From positions 248,001 through 312,000 of the forward strand of contig JASJOG010000183.1 of NCBI GenBank assembly GCA_030142905.1: a DNA stretch of 64,000 bases, read 5' to 3'. Source of the DNA: Heliopora coerulea. Lineage: Eukaryota > Cnidaria > Anthozoa > Scleralcyonacea > Helioporidae. Position 1 is the first letter of the stretch; each line of letters starts with the position of its first letter. The notes below the pieces were generated by a model. The model worked only from the letters and a program-made list of their open reading frames with translations, had not been told where the DNA came from and searched no databases. Shown piece by piece: positions 32,127 through 43,604 of the stretch. A program made the translations under genes and the position numbers.

Positions 32127-32153
32127 CCCCTGGGTGTTTAAAACAACAGATAA

Positions 32154-32242
32154 CATACCAAATATCCCTAGCAACTAGTCTTGCTGAAAATAGTTTTTGT
32201 GTTTACAATGGTCTATTCAAATCGTTAGGGATATTTGGTATG
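32154..32242. repeat. inverted repeat, 17-bp perfect arms, 55-bp spacer
   Basis: CATACCAAATATCCCTA at 32154-32170 is the exact reverse complement of TAGGGATATTTGGTATG at 32226-32242. It sits directly after the last coding remnant of the virus-like block. It may mark its end or be a small independent foldback element. Confidence 0.85.
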
Positions 32243-33269
32243 CATTGGTGTGGGGAATCCCAGTCTTAAATTGAAAATTACTATATGGTTTCACTTTATG
32301 GTATTTATAGCTGTAGGGTCTCTCAAAACCCTTCTATTTTTCCATTTCTCATTTTCCCAGGTCCTCCAAAACCCCGCTAAATCTGATGTTAGGCCTCCGA
32401 AAAAGTGAGTCAACTTTCGGTCGGTTCCCATCGGTAGTCTTTTCCGCACTAGGCCTCTCTTGTCAAAACACTTTTGTTGATTCAGCCAAGTTCTGCATAT
32501 GCAGAAAGAGCTTTTAGTCTTTTGACAAATGCTTTAAGCTCCCAACAAGAAAGGGCTCTGGAAGACTATCTTGAAGTTTGTATCATGATTCAATATAACA
32601 GTGCAAAGAGATTTTAGAACTTAAGTTTGTTGGACTTTGTGTGGATAAACTCTTCAAGTTATGATTGTTATACGTTACATTTCAGTTGAAGTGAACAAAT
32701 GTAATTATACTGAAATAAATCATTTTTTGTTCTTGTTTCAAGTAATTATGGAAGAAAAATTAGTTTTCCCTAGTTGTTAAGGACAACAAAGGAAACGTAA
32801 AACATCACGTTCATAAAGTACTGTGTGAAAATATTGTACAGTTTCGATTACAGGTAGTAGAAACTCAGAGTTTTAAGGCAGCAACTTTTTTAATTTTTGG
32901 CAACTTTATAGCAATTTTTGGTGTTTTTGTTTGTAACTTTTCATGATTTTGGGAGCACAATCGGGAAATGCCTAGCTGCCCCCTATGTTGGTTTCATTCA
33001 ATCGTGAGGCCAGGTATGACAAGGTATTGTTCCAGTCTTTTTACAGCACAATGTCAATAATATACCAGTCCACTCGAGATGGGTGAGTGGACAAATCAAC
33101 CTAGAATTTTTTCCCTTAGTCACTTCGTGTGTTAGAAATCCACGCACCAAAGTTCGCGCGGTGGGCGATGGGATTAATCTTTATTATTAAGTTTGTTCTT
33201 AGGTCTGCAACTCCACTTTTGTTTACAACAATTTAATTAGCCAATTGTTTTCGGTGTAGTTATATACAT
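32243..33269. other. gene-free stretch
   Basis: Base composition becomes more balanced after the virus-like block. I see no coding region or repeat with clear ends. Confidence 0.45.
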
Positions 33270-33736
33270 CAGTGGTGTAGTCAAGGAGGTATTGGAGGTG
33301 GAGTCTCCCCACTTCCTACAGGATCAACATCGGAACTGTTTTAAATCCGATGAAAAGTGTTTAGGAAGTATATGAAAATTCACAACTCAGTTTGTTTCAA
33401 GCAGATAAACTCAGACCATTGAGTAGTCTACATTGTAAAAGTGGTTTTCTTTAGTTGTCCAGATCAAAAAAATTTCAATTTTTGCTGTTTCTAATTTGCC
33501 GTGGTGGTTATTTTGTGACTAGAAAGCCAGATTTTGTGGAGTTGTCCTTGCCTTCGGGTAATAAGTGTCACCTTTGATGACATAAGTTACCTAAACATTA
33601 TGTAATTTATTTAGTCATGATGTCACATTAAAATGACCTCACCTATGGAAACATGACGTCACCAAATACATGACGTCATATTTCCGTGACATCATGCATT
33701 GTTCTCCCCACTTTAAAATCCCTGGCTACGCCGCTG
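33270..33736. mobile_element. hAT-type MITE with TGACGTCA cluster
   Basis: CAGTGGTGTAGTCAAGGAGG at the left and, on the opposite strand, CAGCGGCGTAGCCAGGGA at the right are imperfect terminal inverted repeats. The 8-bp flanks ATATACAT and ATATAGAT match at 7 of 8 positions. No coding. The right half holds two TGACGTCA-type sites and several TGATGTCA/TGACATCA variants (33560-33705). Confidence 0.8.
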
Positions 33737-34197
33737 ATATAGATTAATTTGTTGATATTAAAGATATAAATGATAATCAGCTCATATTTTCAGGCAGGCA
33801 GGCCGGCCGGCAAGGAAGCAAACAGATGGTCTGACAGATAGCAGATGTACATCAACTAGAAAAGCGACAAATAACTAAGTGATGAACGATTTAGCCATAA
33901 CAATCTGATCATGTATTTGTAGTTTTGGTTTCAGTTCCTTGATGTAAAGCGTCTTATGTCTGAGATAGTGCAAATTAGTTCCAAGTCTTTCTTCAAGTTT
34001 TCGCTCGTTTTGCAAATCAGTAACATACAGCGTTGATTATTTTTGACGTCCTGCGGAATTCACATTACGCATAAATTGTCCGTCCAGTGGTAGCATTACC
34101 ATTTTGGTATACATGTTACCATAATCAAACGTAGACGGTTTCAGTTCTTTTATCAAGAACGAGCAAGGATAATTTACCAGATTTCCTTTTATTTTCT

Positions 34198-36179
34198 CTA
34201 GCAACCCTCTAGTTGTAGTGTATCTTTACGAGGCAAAGGAATATCCTTATAATGCTTTAACGCTTCAAAATCTTCAATGCCCTCTCTTGGAAACACCGCT
34301 GGACCAAATGCTGTTAGAAAAGCCACTGTATTAATCTCTGCCCGAGCTGAAACACCTTTAATGAAGCTGTTGACCAATGGATCGTGTATGGTTATCTCAA
34401 GTTCTTCCTCGTTGTCCTCTAATGATCCTAAATGTTCCTTTAATAAATCACATCTCAAGCCATGAGCGAACTTTCCCATCTTGTATTCCAAACCATTCAT
34501 TTTGCCATCCATCGTGTCCAAATCCTTTATAATAACTGCTACTTCGGAATCGCGTTCTCCCAACATACTGCGATCATTTATATTTGCAGATCCAATGATA
34601 GCCACATGATCGTCTACAATCATTGTCTTACTATGGACATAAACAATCTCAGTCACAAAATATCTCTCTATTAAATCATACGTACGTAAGCTGTACACAG
34701 AGAAATATTTCCTTGCAATTTCTTTCGGGATGTTTCTTTTCTCCAGCTTGCTGAATAAGGAGTCCTCTCCATGGCAGATAGTGGCTTGGTTCCAGAAGGT
34801 CACTGCCCGCAAAGCATCACCGTTCCAATCACTTGAGTCCCAATCCCCAGGGAATTCTGGTTTTAGGGGGGTGATGACCATGACGTGAAAATTTTCACCA
34901 GCCTCGTGGGCGTGGACAATTCTCTCGACCAATGCAGACTGGATCCTATTTTGAACTTTTCGCCAGAATCCTTCTTGCGACGAAATGAAGAACTGATTTT
35001 CTATATAAATGAAGTGCTTGGCATTTTTTATCGCATCTACGTAAGCGTTATAAATCGAAGCTTCATGTTCCTGACCAGCTGACCAGTTGTCTACGGATCG
35101 CAGGAGCTGAATGTCGACATTATACGCACCGAAATCTAACACGTGTCCCGCTTTCGATTTGCTGTTCGGAAAAATTTTGCGGAGGGGGTTACTGAACTGA
35201 AAATACTGGCGAAGCGAGCCCCAATATTCTTGCAACCAAGGTTTAAGAGCATTGCATCTGTCAGTAAAATGTTTTACAGCATCCTGTACTGCATCCCCAG
35301 TGAATGCACAGCTTACATCATGCCAAGGCATGCGAGGAATTGCATTTCTTTCTACACCCTCGTAATCTTTGAATGGCTTGTCCCAGTCTGTTTGACTTTC
35401 CTTGTTATAAAACGTGTTTTTGTAATCTTTGCCAACCCAACGAGCATATTTACCAGCAGGGTTTGATTAGGTTGCTCAGTAGGCTTGCTTTCATCTACAG
35501 CAGGATGAGTTGGATAATTATCCATCAACTCATGGCTGCGAGTATCCCAGCGGCCATAGCAAAGATCAATACCACCAACAAATGCAATACTGCGGTCAAC
35601 AATGACCATCATTTCATGATGACTTCACCGGAATAAAGTTGTGGGGTTTTGTATTCCACTAAGGTGATCAGGATGCCGTTGAATCACTATATTTTTATGC
35701 TTACCAAGCAGTTTCAAGGCGTGAACACTTCCAAGATCTGGCAATGGCTTCGTTTCCCAGTATAGTAGGATGTGCACTAGAGCACCTTCATCAGCTTTTC
35801 GCAATAGCATCTTGTCCAGTCGCCATTTCAAGCTATCCACTCCTAAATCAGATCTTTTCATGAAAACTTCTGGGTTCATTTGAAAGTCTGTAATCATAAT
35901 TTCTTTCTTGGCTGACTCAATCGCATCAGCCACAGCAGACATATAATCTTTGCCGTCAATAAACCACGCAGCTCGTCCGTTTCTGCGAACTGGTGCAAAT
36001 GAGCCATAGCGATAGCGTTGAGAGTCTGATCTCCTAGTGTAGGCTATTATCATAGCCAGCGTGGCGAGACAAACTGCCCCTAATATGTATCTAAAGAGCA
36101 TCACAGGTCTAAGCTTTAAGACAATTCTTCGAAGAATTAAGAGAAAATTATGTATGCTTGATACATATTCAAATTTCAA
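34198..36179 (-). pseudogene. PLD: phospholipase D (PLD1/2-like), intronless, broken
   Basis: Phospholipase D hydrolyses phosphatidylcholine to phosphatidate at membranes. From 36179 down: an N-terminal membrane helix (LFRYILGAVCLATLAMIIAY); DGKDYMSAVADAIESAKKEI; the first HKD region [10 protein letters not shown], where the Lys of HxKx4D reads Met; [28 protein letters not shown]; and the second HKD motif VHSKTMIVDD with GSANINDRSM intact. Breaks: TGA at 35625 where relatives have Trp, and a frameshift at ~35440-35465. No introns and no PX/PH domains are seen, and AATAAA follows the stop closely. It is either a retrocopy or a decayed intronless paralogue. Confidence 0.85.
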
Positions 36180-36915
36180 ACAGCTCAGACATGTGGGGAT
36201 TTCCCAGATGTCTTTTTAAGATAGTATGCGCACACCAGTCAAACAGTTCTAAACTGCTGGACATAAAAAGTTTATTGTTTTGTTACTTGCTTAACGAAAA
36301 TCAACTAGTAAAAAGCAAAACCCATATATTATATGTTTGTTACATAATATTTTATTCAACACAAATTATTCAGACTTAAGGAAGCCGTGGGGTATTTCCA
36401 AACATAACTCTTTAATTGTTCAAGGTTATTGACTGTCACACAAAATTTCTCTCATTTCCAAAGGCGACTACTTATTCGACCAACTTATATGAAAGACACA
36501 TTTTGGTTTTGCTGGACAGAAATCAGCTAGATCTCAGCCAAGTAATTCTGGAGCGCAAAAGCCAAAAAATATTTATTTACCGGAAACCACACAAGCATAG
36601 GGGAAATTTTCCTGGGTAAACAATAAACCTCTTTCATCATAGCAACAAAGCTAGCCTGCATGCAGTCTCAGTCTTTTGTTGTGCACGCAGGCCACAACAA
36701 AATTAAACCTTATGTCATGTGCATTAGGGTAACCTTTCGTCTTCGTTTCTCATAAATATGAAAACAAAATGTTATAATTTTGTTAGTATTTATTTAACGA
36801 ATATCAGTAAGTTTGGGAAAGAGAGGAACCAAATATGAATTATTCGAATGTATACTTCAAAGTAATCAGATCTTTGAGATAAATATAACTGCAGTGCTTG
36901 CTTTGTAGATCTTTA
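36180..36915. other. gene-free stretch
   Basis: No supported gene. It would contain the promoter of the phospholipase D copy if that were expressed; no clear core element is visible. Confidence 0.4.
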
Positions 36916-37098
36916 AGCCCGGTTTTCACTAGCGACATAAGCATAAGCATAACGACATACGCAAGCGCATTGAGCACTTCACGGTCAACTGAACACTTTG
37001 TCCTTCACCAATACAAAGGAATTAACCAACCATGAAGTACCTACTGCGTTTGCGTATGTCATTATGCTTACGTTTATGTCGCTAGTGAAAACCAGGCT
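36916..37098. mobile_element. PIF/Harbinger-like MITE (183 bp)
   Basis: AGCCCGGTTTTCACTAGCGA at the left and TCGCTAGTGAAAACCAGGCT at the right belong to ~55-bp inverted repeats, and TTA flanks both ends. A 3-bp TTA target duplication is typical of PIF/Harbinger elements. No coding. Confidence 0.8.
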
Positions 37099-37109
37099 TT
37101 ACATTGCGA

Positions 37110-38829
37110 GGAGTAGCCCAATACGACGTCATCTATCGCCATCAAATCGTTTATGGAGAAAGCGTGCTATGAAGTGTAGTAACGCCAGTCTTGTTATTGT
37201 ATCGGCTAGGTTGCCGTACTTCTCACCAACAAATTTATTTCAAAATCTCACTTTTTATATAATAAACCAGAAATACACATACGCAACAACCCTTCGCCCA
37301 TGCTTCCATTGTATAGCTCGAAAATTCGAGTGAGGTTGATAATTTTTCAAAATTGACAAAAAATTTGAAATTCAACTATCAATCAAGAAACCATCGTTAT
37401 TATAATTGAGAAAGTGAATGCAATCAACTACAGTTCTTGCTTAATGGGAACTGGTAGCAAAATAGGAGAAGGAGGCTGGGTCACTGGACGGTTGCAATAC
37501 TTAAATCCAGAGTAAAAAAAAGAAAAAAGAAAAGAAAAACGTCTCAAACGTACACAGCTCGGCCTTTAATCAATAAAAACTCCGACAGGTAAAATTCATA
37601 TTTAAATCGTTGATCATTTAGTGTGAATAACCTTTAAAGACTTCACAAATGTTAAAAGACACATTCTCATAATTATGGCAGTGAATGCTCGGATGAACAC
37701 CCTGTATCAGTTGCAGACTTGTGCTATTTCTTGTGATTGTCTTCTACACTTGTCACTTAGTTCCCCAATTCTATTGTTCTGAAGGGGAAGTTTAATCAAT
37801 AAATTCCCTCATCTGCATGCATATTTTTAATAATTCTCCCTCAAAAGAGCGAAAATTAGCATCAAATAATGCTTTTAGATTTAAGCATTGAACAGCTAAT
37901 TTAATACAAGTGCTGGTACCCACCATGAACAATACTAACATTCCAAAAAGAACTTCAAACAATACCAACTAAATTTTGTCGGTCATCATAGTATTACAAA
38001 CTAATTCCATGACATGTAGGGAAATGAGTAATTAAATGTCCCCTCAAGCCTCTGGAGGTTTCAGAAAGTCGCTCGGGCTAACACCCTCGGCACTTCCCCA
38101 AACCTCCCCCGGCTCTCTGGGACATTTAATCACTAACTTCTCTCATGTCATGGGACTACTTATAGTTACTGGTCATAATGCAGCACTGGGGATAGGTTAA
38201 GATTTAAAACTTTTTTTTTAACATTTTTGCTCTGAAAAAATTCCATAAAAATGTCTAAAGAGGTGTTGTGATGACGATTTGTACCTACATTTAGCCGAAG
38301 GTACAAGACTTTTTTGACAAAGATGAAACGAATTACGAAACCGACAAAATAAAAAAAAGAAAACATGAACGAATTCTGCAATCTTATTGCTGACCAAAAA
38401 CCGAAAAACAAAATACAAGCAAACCTGGTATAACTTTTGTGGTAAGAAAAACAAGTTGAGAGAAGGAGAAGATATACCTGTCACATAGTTAAACTATCTG
38501 CTTTGTTCATTTTCGATGGTGTAAAAAAAAGAAAAAAGTCCCGAAGCGAACAAACTTTACGGCTTTCCAACGAAACACTCTCCCGTTCCTGAACAAAAAA
38601 GGTTCAATGGTAAAATTACTAAGAGAAGTCAAGTTTAAGCTTTCCCGAAAAGTTTAAAATCTAGAAGAAAGTAGATGCTGGTCGTATATGGAAAAGAAGA
38701 TAATATTTGACAAGTGTAGTTTCCCTTTTGGAAGAATAAAGTCCGGAATCAAATTTCGAGAGTGGCTCAAAACATTGGTTTTCAAGGAAGATTAGCCAAC
38801 CATTCTGTTCACAAAACTTATATTTCAAG
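37110..38829. other. gene-free stretch
   Basis: No gene recognised. An A/G-rich low-complexity tract lies at 37510-37545, and another run of A/G near 38520. Confidence 0.4.
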
Positions 38830-39393
38830 AAGTGGAGTAGGAAGCAGGGGAACCAGAGGGGACAAGCCCCCCTAACTTTTTATTTAGAGGGGTGCAATAT
38901 TGTTCGGTCCCCCTTAAAAACAGATATAGTAACACTATGTAGAGTGTTTTCCAATTTTTTCCATCACACGTACTTGCATTTCAAAATTAAAATATGGATA
39001 TAATAAATAATTAACATATCTATATGACTAAAAATCTAATGTGCTGCACACATTCAAACCATGGTTGGTACTTTACTATAATTTAGTGTTGCACGAAGAT
39101 GCCGCTAAAACTCGGGAATAATGTATGGTCACTTTTAGTATTCTTCAAAAGGGTTAAAAAAGCTACGACATCTTATGATTGCATTTAGTCTTTTAAATCA
39201 TAAATTAGTAATCTACTGAAACATTCTTTTCTTCTAAACACGAAATGTGCTTTACCAAAGATGCAAAACAGCAAGTATTGTCCCAATATTGTCAACAATA
39301 TAAGCGATGAAAACATTTACGCAAAAAACGCTCACCCTGAACTAAAATTTTGATCCCGCCGCCTGTAAGTTCAACTGGCTTCCTACGCCACTG
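38830..39393. mobile_element. hAT-type MITE (564 bp) with perfect 8-bp target duplication
   Basis: ATTTCAAG occurs on both sides (38822-38829 and 39394-39401). The ends are AAGTGGAGTAGGAAGC and, on the opposite strand, CAGTGGCGTAGGAAGC. The interior is non-coding with GGGGACAAGCCCCCC-type subterminal blocks like those of the MITE at 20023. Confidence 0.9.
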
Positions 39394-40984
39394 ATTTCAA
39401 GGCTACTCAGTGCTGACTAACCCTTGAATTATACAGTTTAACTACGTGATAACCAAAACATGAAAATTCTCAATTCATACAAATTACCTCCCGTTCAAAA
39501 TCAGCGAAGAATGTCGTTTGGACTTACTCAGCAAATGTCCGGTCAACAAGCGCCAGTTCCAGTTCCTTTACGAGTTTTGTAGATATTCGTCAGAAAAAAC
39601 AAAGCTAAAAAGTCCCTCTAAAAAGTAATCATTTGGGCATGTTTAATGGAGTTAAGTTTGGAAACTGCTCTTTCAATATCCAAGTCATGAATGGTTTTGT
39701 TACTCTCAGACGGCCTCAAAAACTGAAACCAGTAACAAGCTCCGACTTATAAAAGAAGGCAATTTCTTGAGCTGGTATTCGATCATTTACTGACTTCAAT
39801 GTTCAAATGATGTAAACAACTTTTCAGAGGTCCATAAAAGCAAAAAAAGAACTAGACACTGCACGAAAAGACGGATTTGTCACACAGGCAAATGTTATTA
39901 CCAATATTTAGCTTAATATCGGTTACACTCAACTATGCCTTAAATTTGCCCTTTGGTCATGTATCGTATTTACATACACATTTGCCACATTGACAGAAGT
40001 GGTAAAGTCCGTATGTCCCGAATTATCCAGTACGGTAAATTTGTGGTTTAATTGTTTTTTTCTATGTATTTTCTCTTATGAAAAACTGTTCTTAATTGAA
40101 ATAATGCCAATGTTACGCCGATATGTATATTTGCCCCAGTGTCGATTCATCCTATATTTTTGATTGGGCCAAATATGAGACAAGCTATGATGTTATCCTG
40201 ACACATTTACGCTCCATAAATGCGTAGTTAACCTTGGATAAGCTCTGAATTTGGATATGGATAAATATTTGGCAAAATTGAAATAACGCCTTTGTCATGC
40301 AAGCTGGGTTGTTTTTATACCAATTTCCGATTTATCCTCTGCTCTCACACGGGTTTACGGATTTTATTGCCAAAGATTTAATAATTTTTATGGTTGATCC
40401 TGACCCCGAGTTAGTTTTATTGAATTTACATTTTAACATTATTGATTTTTGTTGAAAGTTTTTATTTCAATATTTCTTAAAGTTATACAACGACAAATAA
40501 TTTCATATAACAAAGTCATATTATTATTAAACACGAATTGCCCCTTCAGGGGCTTCCGCAGGAGATTGACGTGTAGATGGTGCAGCAGTTCTACGCTCGA
40601 GAAGCATTGTGTGGCTTTGGTCCGACAGCCGGCGTTTAGTCTTTCGGTCCATACTTTCCATATATCCATTTGCCATTTCACTTCGTCAAGGCAATGGTCT
40701 TTTCATAAGAATTTTTCTCCTGGTAATTTGCGTTGTACCTTCTTCATCTGACCCGCTTTGATTTTGCGGCCGATCGTTTACACCATCGTCAGAAATGCAT
40801 TCTTCTGACGACACAAAACACAAAGTTCGCAGTTAGAATACTTTTTATCTTTGTTCTTTCCGTATCTGTTAGTGAGGTTGACGGCCGATTAGCTATCAAC
40901 CGCGACTTTAAAAGCTAAAATGTAGAAAAAAATTATCAGCATATATTTATTTAGATCTAAGGAGTAAACATATGAAACCAACAC

Positions 40985-41157
40985 TTCACAATTAACCTTC
41001 AATGCCGAAGTCAACCAGAAAAAGTTGAGTCGAGCTGGATTTGCACTTGCACCTTTGGGATACCGGTCCGCTGCTCGACCAAAGGTGGTAGTACAAATCC
41101 CGCTTGGGTCAACTTTTCTAGTTGACTTCAGGCAGTATAGGTTAATTGTGAAGTTTT
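40985..41157 (-). repeat. foldback repeat with tRNA-like loop, family C, copy 3
   Basis: CTTCACAATTAACC...AGAAAAAGTTGA at the left pairs over ~46 bp with TCAACTTTTCTAGTTGACTT...GGTTAATTGTGAAG at the right. The loop holds a tRNA-like segment on the minus strand (GAGCAGCGGACCGGTATCCC). Confidence 0.75.
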
Positions 41158-42110
41158 CGTTTCATAATATACCCTGAGGATGTTTTTGAGTGAACATATG
41201 TGTAGTTATCCCTCTCTACGTTTGTCTGGCTAAGACTAAGGCTACATTTACGGTTTTTTGATCTTTCGAATTGAAATATAAAAGAAAACTTTAATCTACC
41301 CAAGTTAACTGAATCTATCAACTCATTTACCACACGTCTTACTCTTAATTTCTCGGCTATTGATCAAATTAAGCCGATGAAACTGATATACATTAGTTAC
41401 ACAAGACGGTTGTTAACGACGATTTATAAGTCAAGGGATATCGCAGATAAAAACTATTGCGAGTAATATGCCTTTTATATGAACGATTTTTAGCGCAAAT
41501 TTTTGACGGTAATATGTTGCATTTAAAAAAAACGAAGTTGAAAATTGTCCTGTGTAACAACATCGTCATACAACCATATAATCATTCAGCTTTGTAGCAA
41601 TACGGTAAAACCGGTGAGACCGCAACAGCTAGAGAGTTAAATTTTCTGTAGGGTATAAAAACTTGAAATCTATTTGACTTTCGAGTTTAGGTTACAATTT
41701 AATAAGTCCACATTCTTTTAGTTGTTGTTTTTTTTTAACTTTGTCATTTGTCCAGACTTGCTTCCTTCCACACACTTATCAGAAAAGATACTGCCTAGTA
41801 ATTTACTCGATGATATAGTGACTTCAGCCTTGTCATACAGTTGCACGCCTTTTGCTTCATTGTGGTCGGAGTAGAGAAACTTTTATACAGCTAGTGTAAG
41901 AATCGAACTAACTTTAACTGTGTAGTAATGGCAATTTTCGATCGTTTATCAGCATATTGCTTACGGCCATATTGGCTTGTCATGCAATGGCTAGTAATAC
42001 CTGTTCATGCTCTGTTAATCAACTCTGTATCGAGCTTTGCCAGAAGCACATCAAATAGTCGTTCATTGTTTGGTAGGCACGCAAATAATGATGTTCTACG
42101 GTGTACTTAC

Positions 42111-43351
42111 ATTTTGTTTTCTTTGTCTTTTCCTTTGTATCTTTTCATACCGTTTTTCTACACCAGCCCTAGCTTGTTTGAAGCACTCTTTTCGAGTCTG
42201 GAAATGGTTCTTCAATGCAGCTATAAGTAAAGGAATCTGTCTCAGAAATTCCCGTCCAAAACGTAGGTGAAACTGATGTCCCTACAAATATCTGTTTTTG
42301 GATAAGTGCATGTTGTTACTTAAATTGGTTGTCTTAAACTAAACCACGTATGCACCTTCTAAAACAACTTCAGATAAATCCTTGTGGACATTTCTTACCC
42401 TCAACCTGACAGCAGCATTTACAGTCTCGTTAACAGTGTCGCGAAAGCTAAATGATAAAAAGAATATGATAAATATGTACGACATGGTTTGTTTAGTAAT
42501 ATGTTATATTCATTGTAAGGTGCTATTCATGTGAATATGAGTTTATAGTCATACCCTTCAGTCATATCCCATGCCAGAGGGCTTTCTTCTTGCTCACGCA
42601 ATGTCTTTGTCGCAAGACGTACTTCGGCCTAAATTTGAGGAATCAGAATAATCGAAAATTATGTACAGTGACAAAACAAATCTGCAAAAAAGAATCGTTG
42701 AAGTCCTGGTACACCTGTTCATTGAATAAATTTAATCTACGACACAGACTGAAAGAGCGCAAATTGTGTGCACACATTTCCCGCTCTTGTTAACAAAATG
42801 ACGATTGTCGCTTATTCGGCGACTTATTAAAAACAACAATACACAACTCAGTATTTAGAAACACAATTAAAATATATACTCACAGAAACAGCTTTTGGTA
42901 CATTTACTTTCCTTAGATTTGTTCGCAGTCGTTCTGGTTGTTGTACAGCCACCAAAATTTGACGGTTTTGTTGATCAATACGCTACAATAAGGAGCAGAT
43001 TCCACCAGCACTAGCGCTACCTTCGTTATTTTCTTGGTCCTTGTCATTCGTCGACACATTATGAAACTCTGGCAATATACGCAGCTGTTGTTCATTCAAA
43101 ATATTTTGAGCACCACTGGGTAAGGTTGGTATTAGAACGTTTCTTCTTGTGCTAGCCACGGTGGAGTTTGTGTCGCCATTTGGACAGCGCACTCGGTCCC
43201 TGTTTGGTGTTTCAGAAACCCTGGTAGAGAGTGAATGAGTTGGTGTACCTCGACCAGAAAAAGGCAGCGTTCTAGCCATACACGACCGAGGAAAATCTTT
43301 CTTTTTAGTGGAAAGATACTTGACAAGACGACGACGCTGCAGCTCAGATAT
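42111..43351 (-). pseudogene. second gene of the EnSpm-like element (spliced, minus strand)
   Basis: A chain of exons with matching phases reads 43351 to ~42990 (ISELQRRRLVKYLSTKKKDF and MARTLPFSGRGTPTHSLSTR), 42628-42555 (AEVRLATKTLREQEESPLAW), 42447-42399 (FRDTVNETVNAAVRLR) and 42281-42111 (HFQTRKECFKQARAGVEKRY). Each junction has AG/GT at the expected place, except that the first donor is ambiguous. A further coding-like piece ending in LLAKLDTELINRA lies just beyond. The protein is basic and helical; it may be the DNA-binding partner of the transposase. I do not recognise its family. Confidence 0.5.
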
Positions 43352-43604
43352 CTGAGAGAATTTGATATTAAGTGATTACAAAGTTTGAAAGTCGTGCCCA
43401 TTGCAAGGTGGATCACGTGGTTAATGATTTCTTGCAAATCTAATAACTATATCGCAGGATGCCCTTGATTTCATTGATGTTGTGATTGGTCCTAATTGTT
43501 TCATCCGGCCTAATGAAACTAAGCATCTACTTTGCCTCTGGATAAATACATGCTATCCTTTTGTAAAACAAGATTATAATTTGGTCCAATTTCACTATGA
43601 TATA

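Larger units (their letters stand above)
22170..32150 (+). mobile_element. endogenised virus-like element with PolB, SF1 helicase and BRO-N genes
   Basis: About 10 kb of AT-rich sequence holds at least 15 closely packed, intron-free genes all on the plus strand, many preceded by TATATA-type motifs. Contents in order: fibre-like protein; small membrane and basic proteins; BRO-N; BRO-N with nuclease-like region; small membrane proteins; zinc-ribbon protein; small Cys-rich and acidic proteins; AT-hook/C2H2 protein; a long replication gene. Most genes have stops or frameshifts. No capsid, packaging ATPase, protease or integrase is recognised. Polinton/adintovirus-like or nucleocytovirus-like ancestry is possible from the PolB and BRO-N parts, but the combination does not match a layout I can name. 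Ends are not defined. Confidence 0.75.

Noticed and set aside
22170..32150. Contaminating viral or bacterial contig
   Set aside because: A SINE of the flanking host family is inserted in one gene with a target duplication, and the genes are decayed, so the block is integrated.
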